NCBI GenBank assembly: GCA_028023455.1 | Contig: JAQFVV010012416.1 | Location: 8,313,967 to 8,377,966 of the forward strand | DNA length: 64,000 nucleotides | DNA from: Epiperipatus broadwayi | Lineage: Eukaryota > Onychophora > Udeonychophora > Euonychophora > Peripatidae | Reading direction: 5' to 3' | Shown here: positions 1 through 12,082 of the stretch, in pieces | How the letters are laid out: each line of letters starts with the position of its first letter | Position numbering within the stretch: the first letter of the stretch is position 1 | The notes under the pieces: model-generated | The model's input: the letters and a program-made list of their open reading frames with translations, nothing else | What the model was told of the DNA's origin: nothing | The model's database searches: none | Made by a program: the position numbers and the translations under genes

Positions 1-1237
1 TACACAAACACATGAAATACATGTGTTTTTGTGTTTAATTTTAAAAATTCAGATATATTAATCTTTAATTGAGTTTTAAAGTTTATATCTGTGCTAGAGA
101 TAATTTCTAGTTTACTAAATGATTAATAATAATCCTTACTATATTTATGTAAAGTGGATACTGTCAAAGATGTGGGTTGAGATAATTTGACACTTGTAAT
201 TCAAAATGTAATTACTCTATATACAGCTAATTGAGCTGCAATCATTATTTCTATATTACAAAATAACCTATCTTTTAACTTGTTAAAAACAGCAACAAAT
301 CCACCCTTCTAATTATAAAACTAGATATTTAAAAATCTTAATTTTTTGGACATTAATTAATAAACTACTTTATATGCTGCATTCAAAACATTAAGAATGT
401 TTTGTAAATCGTCTTTTGAACCGGTAAAAACATCACAATCATGAGCATACTATTTCCAGAATCCAAGAAATTCTTGCTTTCACTTTTCATCATTTCAACT
501 TAAAAATTCCACCATCACCCTGTAAGCACATTAAAGTGTAAAAAAAAAGAGTTTGCTCCTTTAATGGTATTTTCTGGAATAACATTATTCATCAAAAAGT
601 AAAAGCTTTCTTTCTATAAATTCTTGAATCTAATTTTGAAGCATGTTGTGCAAGCCAAGTTTTACCACCATTAGCTTTTCATTAATACAATGAAAAATAC
701 CAAAAATATAGTTAGTAATTAGATTATTGCAAATTCAGCACCATATATTATTCTTTCACTAATTGATTTATTCTTCCAATAAAACTTATTTAGCTGTCTA
801 CCTGTTGTGGTGAACTTTCTTCCTCTGGAAGTTGAATTTATTAAGAGCAAGTGTATCGATTTTAAATCTTTACAGCTAATAAAATAAAATTTGCATATTC
901 AATATATCTATACTTGGAAAAAATAGATTTAAAATACCTGTCTTTACAACTATCATTGCCTCTTGCTTTATCACTACTACCGGTAATTTATCTTTTTAAT
1001 GAATAATCAGTTAGGCAAGACAACCTAGCCAGATTGTGTCAGACAGATCATTTTTAGACCACAATTTTAGGTCACTTCCATGGTGTACAAACTTTCCTAT
1101 CCAATTCCAAATTGACTCATTGATTATATCGTTCCAGTAAAAAATAAAATGCAGCATTTGAATAGCCTGCTGGTTATTATATTTTTTTACTTTTGAAACA
1201 TGAGCATGATTCACATACTTGGAATTTGAATGTAATA
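1..1237. other. AT-rich sequence without a recognised gene
   Basis: No open frame, RNA gene or repeat boundary that I can support. The sequence is AT-rich with frequent stops in all frames. The only sizeable frame (1011-1253, minus) has no recognisable motif and runs into the neighbouring repeat. Confidence 0.5.
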
Positions 1238-1664
1238 TGGGCGATTTGGCCACAGACTTTCAAACTCCCTTCAGCTATCCACTCTATTTCATATAATCAA
1301 TACACATGACCACACACATGTGAAAAAAAATAAATGATCTCCAATATACATATTTCATGCTGAACCAGCTCTCATCAGTTGGTCCAGAACATCATCTCCA
1401 AACATATATATATAATCAGCACTCAAATTGAAGCCTGTCCATTAAAGTTTGAAGATTTTCTATTCTTAATATAAACTGAGTATTGGTTACATATGTATGA
1501 GAGATGACTATCTGGACCAACTTGCGAGTGCTAGTTCTACATGAAATACATATATTGAAGATCATTTATCTTTTTCACACCTGTGTGGTCATGTATATCA
1601 CTTATGTGAAATAGAGTGGATAGCTAAAGGGAGCTTGAAAGTCTGTGTTCAAATCGTCCATATT
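1238..1664. mobile_element. Palindromic family A element, centre deleted
   Basis: The left arm (about 1241-1420) and right arm (about 1440-1660) are inverted copies of each other. Both match the arms of the family A elements at 2593-3366 and 24.9-27.2 kb. Each arm runs from the tRNA-like outer end (about 1241-1275 and 1615-1655) through a hammerhead-like motif to the inner part. The usual centre, seen in the 2.6-kb copy as an inner segment next to 'AGTCACTCTGAC'-like sequence, is missing. It is an old copy: the right-arm hammerhead core is mutated (CTTGCGA). Confidence 0.8.
1339..1385 (-). ncRNA. Hammerhead ribozyme-like motif (family A, left arm)
   Basis: On the minus strand: stem I ACCAA with TTGGA, core CTGATGA then G, stem II AGCTG-GTT-CAGCA (inner 4 bp pair), then U and GAAA, then the short palindromic stem III ATATGTAT and cleavage-site A. 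The core is intact and the end of stem II is weakened by one mismatch. Not tested for activity. Confidence 0.6.
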
Positions 1665-2225
1665 ATCTTTTTACTGTTTTTTTTAAAGAGAAATGCTTGA
1701 GAGGTTGTTTGTGTGTGTGTGTGTGTGTGGATTATTGAAAATTGTTTTTTTATCATTTTTATACGTAACTTTTTTTTAAAATTGGGATATTTTCTTTAAT
1801 GATAATAAAATTAAAGATAAAGTAGCCTTTTTAATAAATAGCCCAATGTAGATCAAAACTCTTTCCAGCAATCTCACAAGGGAAGAATGGGAGAAAAAGC
1901 AATATTCAGTTGGTGTCCCAATTGATAAATGCTAAAAGATTAATAATTTTCTTGTTTTATCCAAAGCTAAAAATAGCTGGATATCCATTTACTGATCAGT
2001 GTTGAATGGTTATCTAGTTTGTGAATCATCTAAGAAGAAAAATCCTAAAATTTTTAAAATGGAATTTCACTATGCTTGGATTTGAATACTAGGTCACGTG
2101 TATAAAATATAAGTTAGGATTATGAAACAAATAAGTTTTATAAAATTAATATGTAATTACTGCACACAAACATTGTTAACTTCCTTGAAAACAAAATTTT
2201 TAAAAATGAATTATGGTTCGTTTAA

Positions 2226-2393
2226 GGGAAAGTGGATATTGTTTTGATCCCCAGAAGCTCATTTGATGCACTTCCCAGAGTAATAGAAAGAAAAAGATTT
2301 GTTTTATATCCCAAGGCTGGTAGTGTTGTTATAAATGAGAAACAGACGTGCAAATTATTGGACGATGTAGGATTAAAGCATTTAAAGAGAATA
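2226..2393 (+). other. Short open segment of unknown origin
   Basis: An uninterrupted frame of about 56 codons begins just after a stop at 2223 and ends with TAA at 2393. It has no start codon of its own. The residues are mixed and protein-like (for example RSSFDALPRVIERKRF), not the low-complexity composition of chance frames here. No family recognised. It could be an exon remnant, a retroelement scrap or chance. Confidence 0.2.
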
Positions 2394-2962
2394 TAAGTTT
2401 TATCATAATATTGAGTAGTTTGGTATTGCCATGATTGTGGCAAACCACACGAAAATTGCCTTGGATACCTACTAAATACACTAAAGTTATCACTCCATAT
2501 GATAAGCAAATCATCACATTTACCATAATTGGCATATTAATTGTATGGCAGAGCACTTGTGAGATGGAAAAAAAAGGACTGCTAAATTTAAATATTTGAA
2601 AACCAGGCACTCTTCACAAACCTGGAGTTAAATTGTAAATATAGAGGATCTGAACTCAGACTTTCAAGCACCGACCAACTATCCACACTATCTTATACAA
2701 CTAATGTACATAAAGTGTGTATCCTGCCCATCCCTCTTCTATGCATTTAAATAGATAAGGTCCTTTACATGATGGGTCAGAGTGACTTTAGGTCAACATG
2801 GGCATGGCAATAATGTTGGTATCAGCATGGGATTTGGGCTTTCCATCATCAGAATTTCAATGATATGGATGGCTGAAAAGTTGGAGGTTGGAATAGATTG
2901 AAGCCTGTCTATTAAAGGGTGAGAATTTGCTATCTTAATATAAATTGAGCACTGATTTTATT

Positions 2963-3075
<113 letters not shown>

Positions 3076-3160
3076 TTCCAACCAGTCTCCACCTAAACAT
3101 TGACAGTAAATATAGTAATCAATATTTCTAACTGTTGTCAAGGCAACCTTCTCACCTTTT

Positions 3161-3202
3161 TAATATATATATATATATGTGTGTGTGTGTGTTTGTGTGT
3201 GT
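3161..3202. repeat. (AT)n(GT)n microsatellite
   Basis: Compound dinucleotide tract inside the right arm of the same family A copy. It lies just before the hammerhead-like motif, at the position occupied by TATATGTGTG in sister copies. Confidence 0.9.
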
Positions 3203-3219
3203 AGGAGATGATAATCTGG

Positions 3220-3263
3220 ACCAACTGATGAATGTTGGTTTAGCATGAAATACAGATATTGGT
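3220..3263 (+). ncRNA. Hammerhead ribozyme-like motif (family A, right arm)
   Basis: Stem I ACCAA (3220-3224) pairs with TTGGT (3259-3263). Core CTGATGA begins at 3225. Stem II TGTTG/TAGCA keeps five pairs, two of them G-U wobbles, compared with TGCTG/CAGCA in sister copies. GAAA lies at 3247-3250. Stem III is short and partly decayed. Residue 10.1 is A rather than G. Confidence 0.65.
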
Positions 3264-3378
3264 GATTATTTATCTTTTCTACATGTGTGTGGTCACGTAT
3301 ATTAGTTGTATGAAATAGTGTGGATAGTTTGTGATGCTTGAAAGTCTGAGTTCAGATCCCTTATATGCTAAATTTAAA

Positions 3379-4559
3379 ATAAAATATTTTTTTAGTCGGA
3401 AGTAAAATGAATTAATGAACTTCTTCTATAATTCATTAAATAAACAAAAACATTAAAATGCAATTGATCTAATTATATGGATTGATTGTTTCTCAAATAT
3501 TCAGTTTACATTTAAAGATAATCATTCATTATTCATTTGTGAATAAGGTTTGAGCTTAATACAGTCTTTGAATTCATTGTTCTGTATGTTTATGTCTCAT
3601 TTGCAATAGTTAACTAAAGTAAATATTCAGTAACACTAATTTATGACAGTTCACATTTCATCCTATGGATAATGCTTTTTACTGAGTAATAAATGTATAT
3701 GTTTATATATTCATGCTTTCAAGCCAAGATGCTTAAGACTGGCTTATATATATAAAAGTTAAGTAAAAGAGAAGATTGGTATCATTCTTTTCTTGTCAAA
3801 AAATCTCTGTCATGTGTCTAGGCCTGATCGCTTCTCAGACCTCTGTTTTAACAGCTATTGGCTGTCTGAAAGTGATAGTAAGGCACATGTGGAAGAATAG
3901 CAACCTTCCAGTCATTACTGACTTAAATTATTATGTAATTCTTAATTATTATAACATTTAAATTGTTATGAAAATATTAAATAAAAATTACATTTTTTAC
4001 ATCACTATTTCTTATGCATGAAAACAGTGTCTTAAATAGTTCTGTTATTTGATTATCTTTCACACTTTGAAATAAAAAAGTAGAATACTTATTTATATAT
4101 ATATATAGTTTTAAAAAAGTTGAAAAACTTCATTGCAGAGTAAAGGCCTCTGCAATGCCTTTTTAAAGAAGAATAGCTAAAAGAGAAGACATTATTAATG
4201 AGATCTTTCAAATGATATGTGAAAAAGTTTTAATGCTTCCCATTCATAAAAAGTTATTAATCTTTAGTTAAATAAATACCCATTTAAATGACTAATATAA
4301 AATGACAAACTAGATTATCCATAGGACAAATACTTTAAACATATATTATAAGACTGATTGGAACAAGCAAAAATATATGTTTATCCATCTTGCATTCAAA
4401 TTTCGTTGTAGATATGGGAAATTAGGTATGCTAACTACTACATCATAGGATTCTTTGTGCATATTGCTTCATTCTTTAACTAATCACATCCTAAGGTTAC
4501 TGAAATTTATTAAATTACAATAAATGCAAATAAAATAAAATGTCCATCATAGAATAATT
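3379..4559. other. No recognised gene
   Basis: AT-rich sequence with a 61-codon frame (3776-3961, plus) that has no motif. It contains short AT microsatellites. Nothing else supported. Confidence 0.5.
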
Positions 4560-4762
4560 ATTGTAATAAAATAATGAAGTATAATGGTGATAATATATTT
4601 CATGTATAATTATAATAAACCATCACTATAGAAGTACTTTCTGTTAATTTTTTTAATCATCTTCAAATGCAAACAGTTAAGAAACTAACTGAAAGTACTT
4701 GTGTGATTTATTATAATTATAAAATATATTATCACCTTATATTTTATTATTTTTATTACAAT
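4560..4762. repeat. Foldback (MITE-like) hairpin element
   Basis: The left arm (4560-4650) and right arm (4683-4762) are imperfect inverted copies, with a loop of about 30 nt. Termini are ATTGTAATAAAAT / ATTTTTATTACAAT. No coding capacity. Confidence 0.75.
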
Positions 4763-4838
4763 ATATATATGTGTGTGTGTATAATTATAAGGAACTTGTT
4801 TAATATAGATAATATACATGTATTTAAATGTTATATAT

Positions 4839-6994
4839 TGTAACGATCCGGAGATAGCGACTTAACGTAATCTGCATTACAGGGCTCCATCTAGGCATTT
4901 GAACCTAGAAAAATTTATAAAGTAGGCAGATACGTAAGTCAAAAAAAAACAAATTTTTTTTTTTTTTTGCATCCGGTCGTTAGCCCATGTCACTAGCTCA
5001 GTGGAATAGCAGAGATTAAATAATATAATATCTTATCTAATTATATTTCAATATTAAAAAAATAAATAAAATAAGCCACTGCCAGTAATTAACATACAAA
5101 CATTTATTTATGCACATATATATAAGATTTAAAATTATTTTAGTATTAGTTTACATTTTAATTAAGTTCGCACAGATGGGATTATAAAAGCTTGTTTTAA
5201 TATGTTGCTATAGATCGGTTACATAGATTACACGGTCAAACACATTTCAAAGTAAACATAAACGATCAAAACACAAAATTATTGATTACTGACAATTGCG
5301 GAGGGAAATTTATACGTAACCCAATAGTATTCACCATAAGATACTTGCATTGTCACCAATAACCTAAAAGACATCCGAATAAATACATTTTTGATACTCA
5401 CCGTAAGGTATCATTATTTATCGAATGTCTAATATTTTGACCAAATATGGAAATGCAAAACATAGTTAACCAATAAACAATCCATGCAAGCGTCTATAAA
5501 CAAATTTAATGCATTTCTATTTAGGGTCGAGCATGAATAGACCACATAAATTTGCTTTTGAAAATAAACATTCTATCCCTATTTAACCTTAGGCTAAAAT
5601 TCGTAGTCAAACTGGCATCAATTCATCTGATACATCGATGTATTCAATGTAATACGGAATACGGCAGCACCAAAAAGATTAAGAGAAGATATTGACTTTC
5701 ATTAGATAGGAATATTACTTCTATCCAACGAGAAGAACAATAAAAAAAAAACTCCATAGAAAGGAACTGCGCTCTGCGTCTTATAATTCCTTCCATAGGC
5801 AAAACGGGAGAGTGCGGCGTATGAAGCGATTTTGCCAGTAGCGAATCTCCGACTACATCTACTAACTACATCAATGTATCCAATCCATTGACCCAATTCA
5901 ACAATGAAACAAATAACCTAAGATTACCCTCTCCTAATATAACTTTACAAATCTATACAACCATTCACGCCCGACTTAAGTTTAACATTTATATAATATA
6001 CCTTAACGGAAAACAGAAATCATAATAAAACTTAAAGAACAAAAAATAAATAAATAAATGGAAATGATTTTAACTATATATAAAAAAAAGAAATACATCA
6101 AATAACATTATTAATGAAGAATTTAGTTTGGTCAGATAGGATTCTATTGCATTATTTACTAAAAAGTTTTAAAATTTAGAGTTCTTATTGTTTCAAGTGA
6201 ATATAAAGTTCTTACGATTTTTAAAATGTCCAACTTTATCCGTTGCTTGCCATGAATGTGAATTCCCATGCCGTCCTAAAATTGGTATTCTGTTGGCCGA
6301 TTTATTTATCCATCTGGAGGTTTTTTGCTTTAACTGGTCCTCAATGTAGAAAAACGATAGTTCATTTCTTTTTCTTTCTTAGCAAAGCTGAAGGGATTGA
6401 ATCGTGTGTCTTTTTTTAATCCCTTCTCCTTCACTTCCGCACTAACACATATCTCTCACATCGTAATAATCAATCACTAGTCACTAATTAATAATTTCCA
6501 AATTTTCCTTTTATACGTATTCGAAGGATTGACTTAACATTACGTCATCGATGTGATGATCCTTTTCGTTGAGGTCCGATTTCCCAATGAATTTATTTCA
6601 TTTGCTAAAAGTTTCTATTGTTTTCCTATCTGACCTATGTTTTTACATTTAAATGCCCAAGGCTGGTTTACATTTGACTAATTAAATTTATCATTTCCAT
6701 TTCTGATTAATTAACCTGTTTTCCAAATCAAAGATATATTTAAAGATAAATTTAAAGATATAATTTTATTTCCAAATCTTTTTAAAATTTAGTTTTAAAA
6801 TACTTTTTCTTTAATAAAGTTTTATTTTAATAATTTTTCATTATCTGTGCGATTTAATATATAAGAGTTTAAGATGATATTTAATTTCAATTTTTAATTC
6901 TTAAAGAAAATTTTTAAATGCGAACTTTTTAATTTACTTTCATGTTTAATAAATAAATAAAAAAACAATGTAACGAACGTCTGTGCTCGTTACA
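4839..6994. mobile_element. TG...CA-bounded insertion, solo-LTR-like
   Basis: It starts TGTAACGA (4839-4846) and ends TCGTTACA (6987-6994), so the termini form an 8-bp inverted repeat of the TG...CA type used by LTRs. It interrupts an AT-rich flank with ATAT on both sides, compatible with a short duplication but uninformative. The interior differs from the surroundings: more GC between 5200 and 5900, no shared repeat, and a 64-codon minus-strand frame (5702-5896) without motifs. No reverse transcriptase, protease or internal LTR copy is visible. It could be a long solo LTR or a non-autonomous DNA element. Confidence 0.5.
6969..6994. repeat. Terminal hairpin TGTAACGA / TCGTTACA
   Basis: Perfect 8-bp stem with a 10-nt loop at the right edge of the TG...CA element. 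The same 8-mer also opens the element at 4839, so the right end carries both orientations. Confidence 0.7.
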
Positions 6995-9083
6995 ATATAT
7001 ATATATATATGTGTGTGTGTATGTGTATAAATATATATTTGTTTTTGAAAACTACAAATGACTGATAGATACAAACAAAATTCAAGAATGTAAAATACAA
7101 TTATATATCTTATACTAAGAGCTAGTATTTGTATTTATTAAATTCACAAGTTCAATTTATAGCTTATGAATGCATATCAGCACATATAACTATAATTATA
7201 AATATGGACACATGATTTAAAGATAAAAGTAACGTTAAAGCATATTTAATTTCAGACAGAGAATATGTAGGACTAAAAAAACCTAATGTTGTTGCTTTAT
7301 CTTGATTTTAAAATATTAACTTTTTTTTTTATTCTAAACTTTCTCTTTTTACATTTCAGAAGTCCAGTCTATTTAATAATATTTACTACTCAAAAGTGAA
7401 GTAGAAAACTAGTATTTTATTTTTACATTTTTGTAAAATCGGAACATAAATATATGGTTAGAAGTCTCCTCATGTCGAAATGATCAGATCTTATCAAAAC
7501 TAGATTACAGTCGTTGAAAAAAAAAATGCTTTTTAAAAAAAAAATTATAATATTTAATAACTTATTGACATCTTAAATCTGTACATGCTAATATGGATTT
7601 TCTTTAATATGGTAATAAAAAATTCTAAAAAAATAATTTATATATTAAATATTTTCCATTGTAAAATAGAACAATTCTCTTTATTCTACTATACTGCCAT
7701 CTACAGCAGTCTTAAGTAATCAATGAGCATCAACTAGAATAGTGTTATACTATTTCTATCCCAAACAAGTTTTTGTTTTTTGACTATTCAAACATAATGT
7801 AGATGGTTTTAGAATAAGTGAAAGCATATGAATAAATCTTTGTTATTGTTATTCTCAAATCAACAAATGAATGATCATTTGCTTGTGATATATGATAATG
7901 TTTTAATTAAAGAATTTAACATTTTAAAGGCTCAATTTAAAACTCATAATACTATTTTGATCTTTTTACAACATTTGAACCTATAAATCTGTTTTTCTTA
8001 CCAAAGTCATGCCTTAAGACATATGTGGAGATTTAGAGGAGAGATTCATTTAAATTATCTATGTTTGAAATATTTTACTGAATCAAAGACACTTGCTATC
8101 ACCTAATCATCTACAACTCAGATATGGATTTTCGTAGCTATAGGAAATGATTGGATTTAACACTTTATCGACGTTTATTTTCTAATTTTGGAATTGCCTT
8201 GATTCAGTATTATTTTCTGAACTTTACAGTAATGTTTTTTTTTACTATTATGTTTGAAGAATTGTCTTTAAATAATAATTTATTTTCATCAAATGGTACT
8301 GATAATACAAGAAATGAAAGAATCTAAATATGAAGAAAACAACTTGGACAAAAGAATTAAAGATCCTTAAAAAAAAAACATTTAAATGTAAAAACTGAAA
8401 ATAATATATGAAAAGGAAGAAGTGATTCATTTAGTAGAGGATACATTAATATGAATAGATAGAAAAAATAGAGATAAAAATATAAGGAAATATTTACATG
8501 AATTGAAACTGTACAGAACAAAATAAAAATATTATTGCTATTGTATTGACAGAAACTAATGATATTATACAAAGAAGTATTCCTTTGTACAATCAAAACA
8601 ATACAAACTGTGCAGAACATATTCACATTTGATAGGAGTAAAATAGAATATGCTAAATAAAAAATTATAATGAGTAATTAAAGTTGTATAGAACTAAATA
8701 TCTTCCATAACTTAGGAAATGTGTCATTTGATATTCGAAATGAGTCATTTTTCCTCCTATAAGACTCCAATCTGTAAATAAAATTTAAAAAAACAATTTT
8801 TCTAATTCTTAGATATTGTTTCTCAGCTAATTAAAATATTCTGTCAAATACCACCTTGTCACCATAAATTAAACAAATACCAGCAATTTTCTTGATGAGA
8901 ATTGTAAATGGTATGGCTATTAATTTTATGTGAAGACTCCAAACATTATCAATTGTTCAAAAATATTGCTTTTTTTATTTTCATTTTTATGTAAATAGTC
9001 ATAGAAATGAAACATTTAGCTAATAATTTATTTCCAGTGCATACCGCTATCTGAAATAAATAATCACATATCAAATCTCCTCC
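6995..9083. other. No recognised gene; one element remnant
   Basis: Begins with an (AT)n(GT)n tract (6995-7022). The segment 7680-7760 resembles the edge of family B-type elements (ACTGCCATCT ... GTAATCAATGAG). Two overlapping minus-strand frames around 8248-8626 are AT-driven and lack motifs. Confidence 0.45.
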
Positions 9084-9267
9084 AATGTTAAAAAATTTTC
9101 AGCTATGTTCTCTAAGATATAAACGTTTAGAGTTCAGGTTTCAAAATGGCTAACCTAAACGTTTATTTCACAGAGGGCGTACTGAAATGTATCTTACTGA
9201 ATTAACAGTTTTGAAGAACTCTAAACATTTATTTTACAGAGGGCATAGCTGAAAATTTCTTAACGTT
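9084..9267. repeat. Foldback (MITE-like) element
   Basis: The outer arms 'AATGTTAAAAAATTTTCAGC' (9084-9103) and its complement (9248-9267) pair. A second inner inverted pair carries the AAACGTTTAGAG block. Total about 184 bp, no coding capacity. Confidence 0.75.
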
Positions 9268-10279
9268 GAAGATAATTCGATATTTAACATTTAATGAATT
9301 GTAAATTTCACTAGTTTTCACAGCTTTAAAAGTAGTGGCGTCTCAGAGGTTCAAGATCTACGACGTCATTATGCCTACTTCAAAAACTAATAGACTCTCA
9401 TTTTCCCTAATGATTCTTCTAGAAATTCTCAATACCTCGCAATACTTTTATTGTGAATTACTTAGATAATAATATTTTTTTCTATCACTTTTTCCTCGTA
9501 ATTTGGTCCACCTATAGATCTTCTAAATGTAAATAACTCATTGTTTATACACAAAAATTTTAAATTGATATATATATATGAATATTATCTTATTACTGTT
9601 TTTAATGTATATTCCATTTTCTATTTTATTTAGTCATTTTTATTTTTTTCTGAAGTTCCTGACCTGAAAATAGTTTCATTTGTTTTACGTTCATATTCAA
9701 TTTCTAACGGTAGTATTATTTGTCTGCGTTAGTCTAAAATAATTACTGACAAACATGAAAGAAACAGTTGAATTGAGATCAAATTGCAGAAATAGACCAA
9801 GCAAGACTTTCAAATTGAAGTTTTTATAATGTTCTCTTAAAAACCTTCGACGCAATACGACAATTGCTCGATTAAACATGAAAGGTGAAATAATTTAAAC
9901 TAGTAATGTATATTGTATTTAACTTCTGTTCAACGCGTGACTTTAATAATTTTGTTTAAAATAAAACTTTATATTATATTTACAAGCTATCTACAAAAAT
10001 GATATTTTTATATGATAATATATACAAAAGTTGGGGAAATAGTCAAAGAACATTAAAACTTACGTGAAATGTTTATCCTGTAATTGTAAACATGAGAAAC
10101 ACATAATACGATAGCTTATATAAAAGATAAACAATTATTCAAAAAAAAAAGTCTTGTTTGGTTTACTGAAGTGACAGAATAGTGTACCATGGAACATAAG
10201 GTTCATGAATCATGAAACTACAGCTCTGTCATTTCTGATATTCAATCTTTTGCTTCCTATTCGATTATTCTTTTGATTT

Positions 10280-10386
10280 TTTTTCCTGTGTCATAGCATC
10301 GGCCGGGATGCGAACCCATAACCGTCTGCAACCAACTACTTGCTTGCAAGGCGGTTGTGATGACCTCTTGGCTAACAATGCTTGAC
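10280..10386 (-). mobile_element. Short tRNA-derived SINE with 15-bp TSD
   Basis: A perfect 15-bp direct repeat TTATTCTTTTGATTT flanks it at 10265-10279 and 10387-10401. Read on the minus strand, the head near 10386 has an A-box-like region (TAGCCAAGAGGTCAT) and a B box (GGGTTCGCATCCC, about 10310-10322). It ends in an A-rich tail. The long insert between the anticodon arm and T arm resembles a class-II (Leu/Ser-like) tRNA. Probably a Pol III-transcribed SINE mobilised by a LINE. It is not a functional tRNA gene, because the acceptor stem is imperfect. Confidence 0.8.
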
Positions 10387-10401
10387 TTATTCTTTTGATT
10401 T

Positions 10402-10815
10402 GATTTGTGTTTTTAAAGCCATAGTAGAAGAAAAGTCTAGAAATAATTGTATGTTGGACTATTTCCATCTTCTGAGATTAATTGTTAAATGAGTTTAGAA
10501 AAATGCAAACTTTACTTAAGCTTTTTAAATGTATTCTAGTGTTAGTAATGTCACACAGATTAGTAAATAACACAATGAGGGATTCTCTTCTATTTTCCCA
10601 AGTGTTGTTGGGTTAATCAGTGACAATACTAGCATTGGAATCTGACTTGAATCTTTATATTCTGAATTTTGAATTTAAAGTGATGCTCTAATGAAGTAGA
10701 TTATTCTGTTAAAGGCAAGGCAGTAGAAATTTCATATACTTATCTCTGAGGGGCCTTCCAATTTTACATTTTCTAAGGGCAAGTTTAATGAGTAGCCCTT
10801 GCCCATATAGAAAAA
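10402..10815 (-). mobile_element. PLE 3' end fragment
   Basis: On the minus strand this aligns by eye with the 3' end of the PLE at 53.9-56.3 kb: the block before the stop (AGATAAGTATATGAAATTTCTACTG, split across 10730-10760), the tRNA-like segment, 'TATTGTCACTG', and the tail 'ATGGAAATAGTCCAACAT'. The 5' part is missing. The SINE at 10280-10386 inserted at its end. Confidence 0.65.
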
Positions 10816-10854
10816 ATAAATTCAAGAGATGCCTATAGATAACTCTATTGTTTT

Positions 10855-11010
10855 TGATAAAATAGCTTATTCAATTAGATCCCATCTTAAATTTATATAT
10901 GAATCACTGTCATTGGTTAGGCCAGCAACAGTTGAAGAGAGGAATAATACTACTCAAAATGTATTGTATACTATCCATGAGTTATTACTATCAGTTGATG
11001 AATTTTAAAA
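10855..11010 (+). mobile_element. PLE tail fragment, inverted relative to its neighbour
   Basis: Contains the tail block 'TCACTGTCATTGGTTAGGCC', then CAACAGTTGAAGAGAGGAATAATACTACTC in pieces, as in the tails at 16.6 kb and 56.1 kb. Its orientation is opposite to the fragment at 10402-10815, so the two form a loose palindrome like family C. Confidence 0.6.
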
Positions 11011-11278
11011 TACCATCATTACAAATTTTCAGGCAAATTGAAGACTCTAGAGTTCAGAGTTCATGAATTGCAGTTCTATAATCTTTGCTGTTTAAACTTC
11101 AAGTAAATTTTCATTTGAACTCCTAAGCAATGAATCATTTGACTTTCTTATGGTTGTATTATACCATCAGTTCTCATCTGATTCTCATCTAGTTATAAAT
11201 GCTGTGGCCCTATCTGCTGCCCAATGTGGTGTGATATAGGCACAGAGTTGCATTTTTAAAGTTCAAGGTCAATGTATC

Positions 11279-11475
11279 AGTTATTATTGTTGTTATTGTT
11301 GTTGCTACTGTTTTATTAGTATTGTTATTATTACCATTATTATTGTTGTTGTTATTATTATTGTTGTTGTTAGTACTATTATTGTTGTTGCTGCTGCTGC
11401 TGCTATTACTACTATTGGTGTCATTGTTGTTGTTTTTACTATAATTGTTGTTATTGTTACTATTATTATTATTGT
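11279..11475. repeat. Interrupted (TTG/TTA)n trinucleotide tract
   Basis: About 200 bp of mixed TTA, TTG, CTG and TAC triplets with phase kept over most of the length. Confidence 0.9.
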
Positions 11476-11526
11476 AACTTTCTATTTAATTTACCAGCAC
11501 AGTATTCATATGTAATATTTATTACA

Positions 11527-11720
11527 AAGGATTTACACCATATATACATGCACTGCAATGTTATTTTAATATCTCAACAATGTTTTGGGTATGAATGATA
11601 CTCTCAAACTAAAGAACATAGCTATTGTGCTTTGGTTTGAGAGTATTCTTCATACTCAATAAAACATCATTTAGGTATTAAAACAACAATATAGTGCATG
11701 AGTGTAGGGTATAAATCCCT
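11527..11720. repeat. Foldback (MITE-like) element
   Basis: Arms of about 80-90 nt: left 11527-11610, right 11637-11720, with a short central loop near the 'AAAGAACATAGCTATTGTGCTTT' region (broken palindrome at 11610-11635). Termini AGGATTTACACC / GGGTATAAATCCC. It lies between two trinucleotide tracts. Confidence 0.8.
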
Positions 11721-11726
11721 TCTGAT

Positions 11727-12082
<356 letters not shown>

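Noticed and set aside
3826-3880. Resemblance of GATCGCTTCTC to the start of U2 snRNA
   Set aside because: Only about 10 bases match; the following conserved U2 branch-site and stem sequences are absent.
8248-8626. Overlapping minus-strand frames resembling membrane proteins
   Set aside because: Same AT composition effect; no conserved motif.
10280-10386. Genuine tRNA gene
   Set aside because: Promoter boxes are present but the acceptor stem does not pair, the middle is expanded, and it is flanked by target duplications, so it is a SINE. The same applies at 18980-19061 and 33868-34010.
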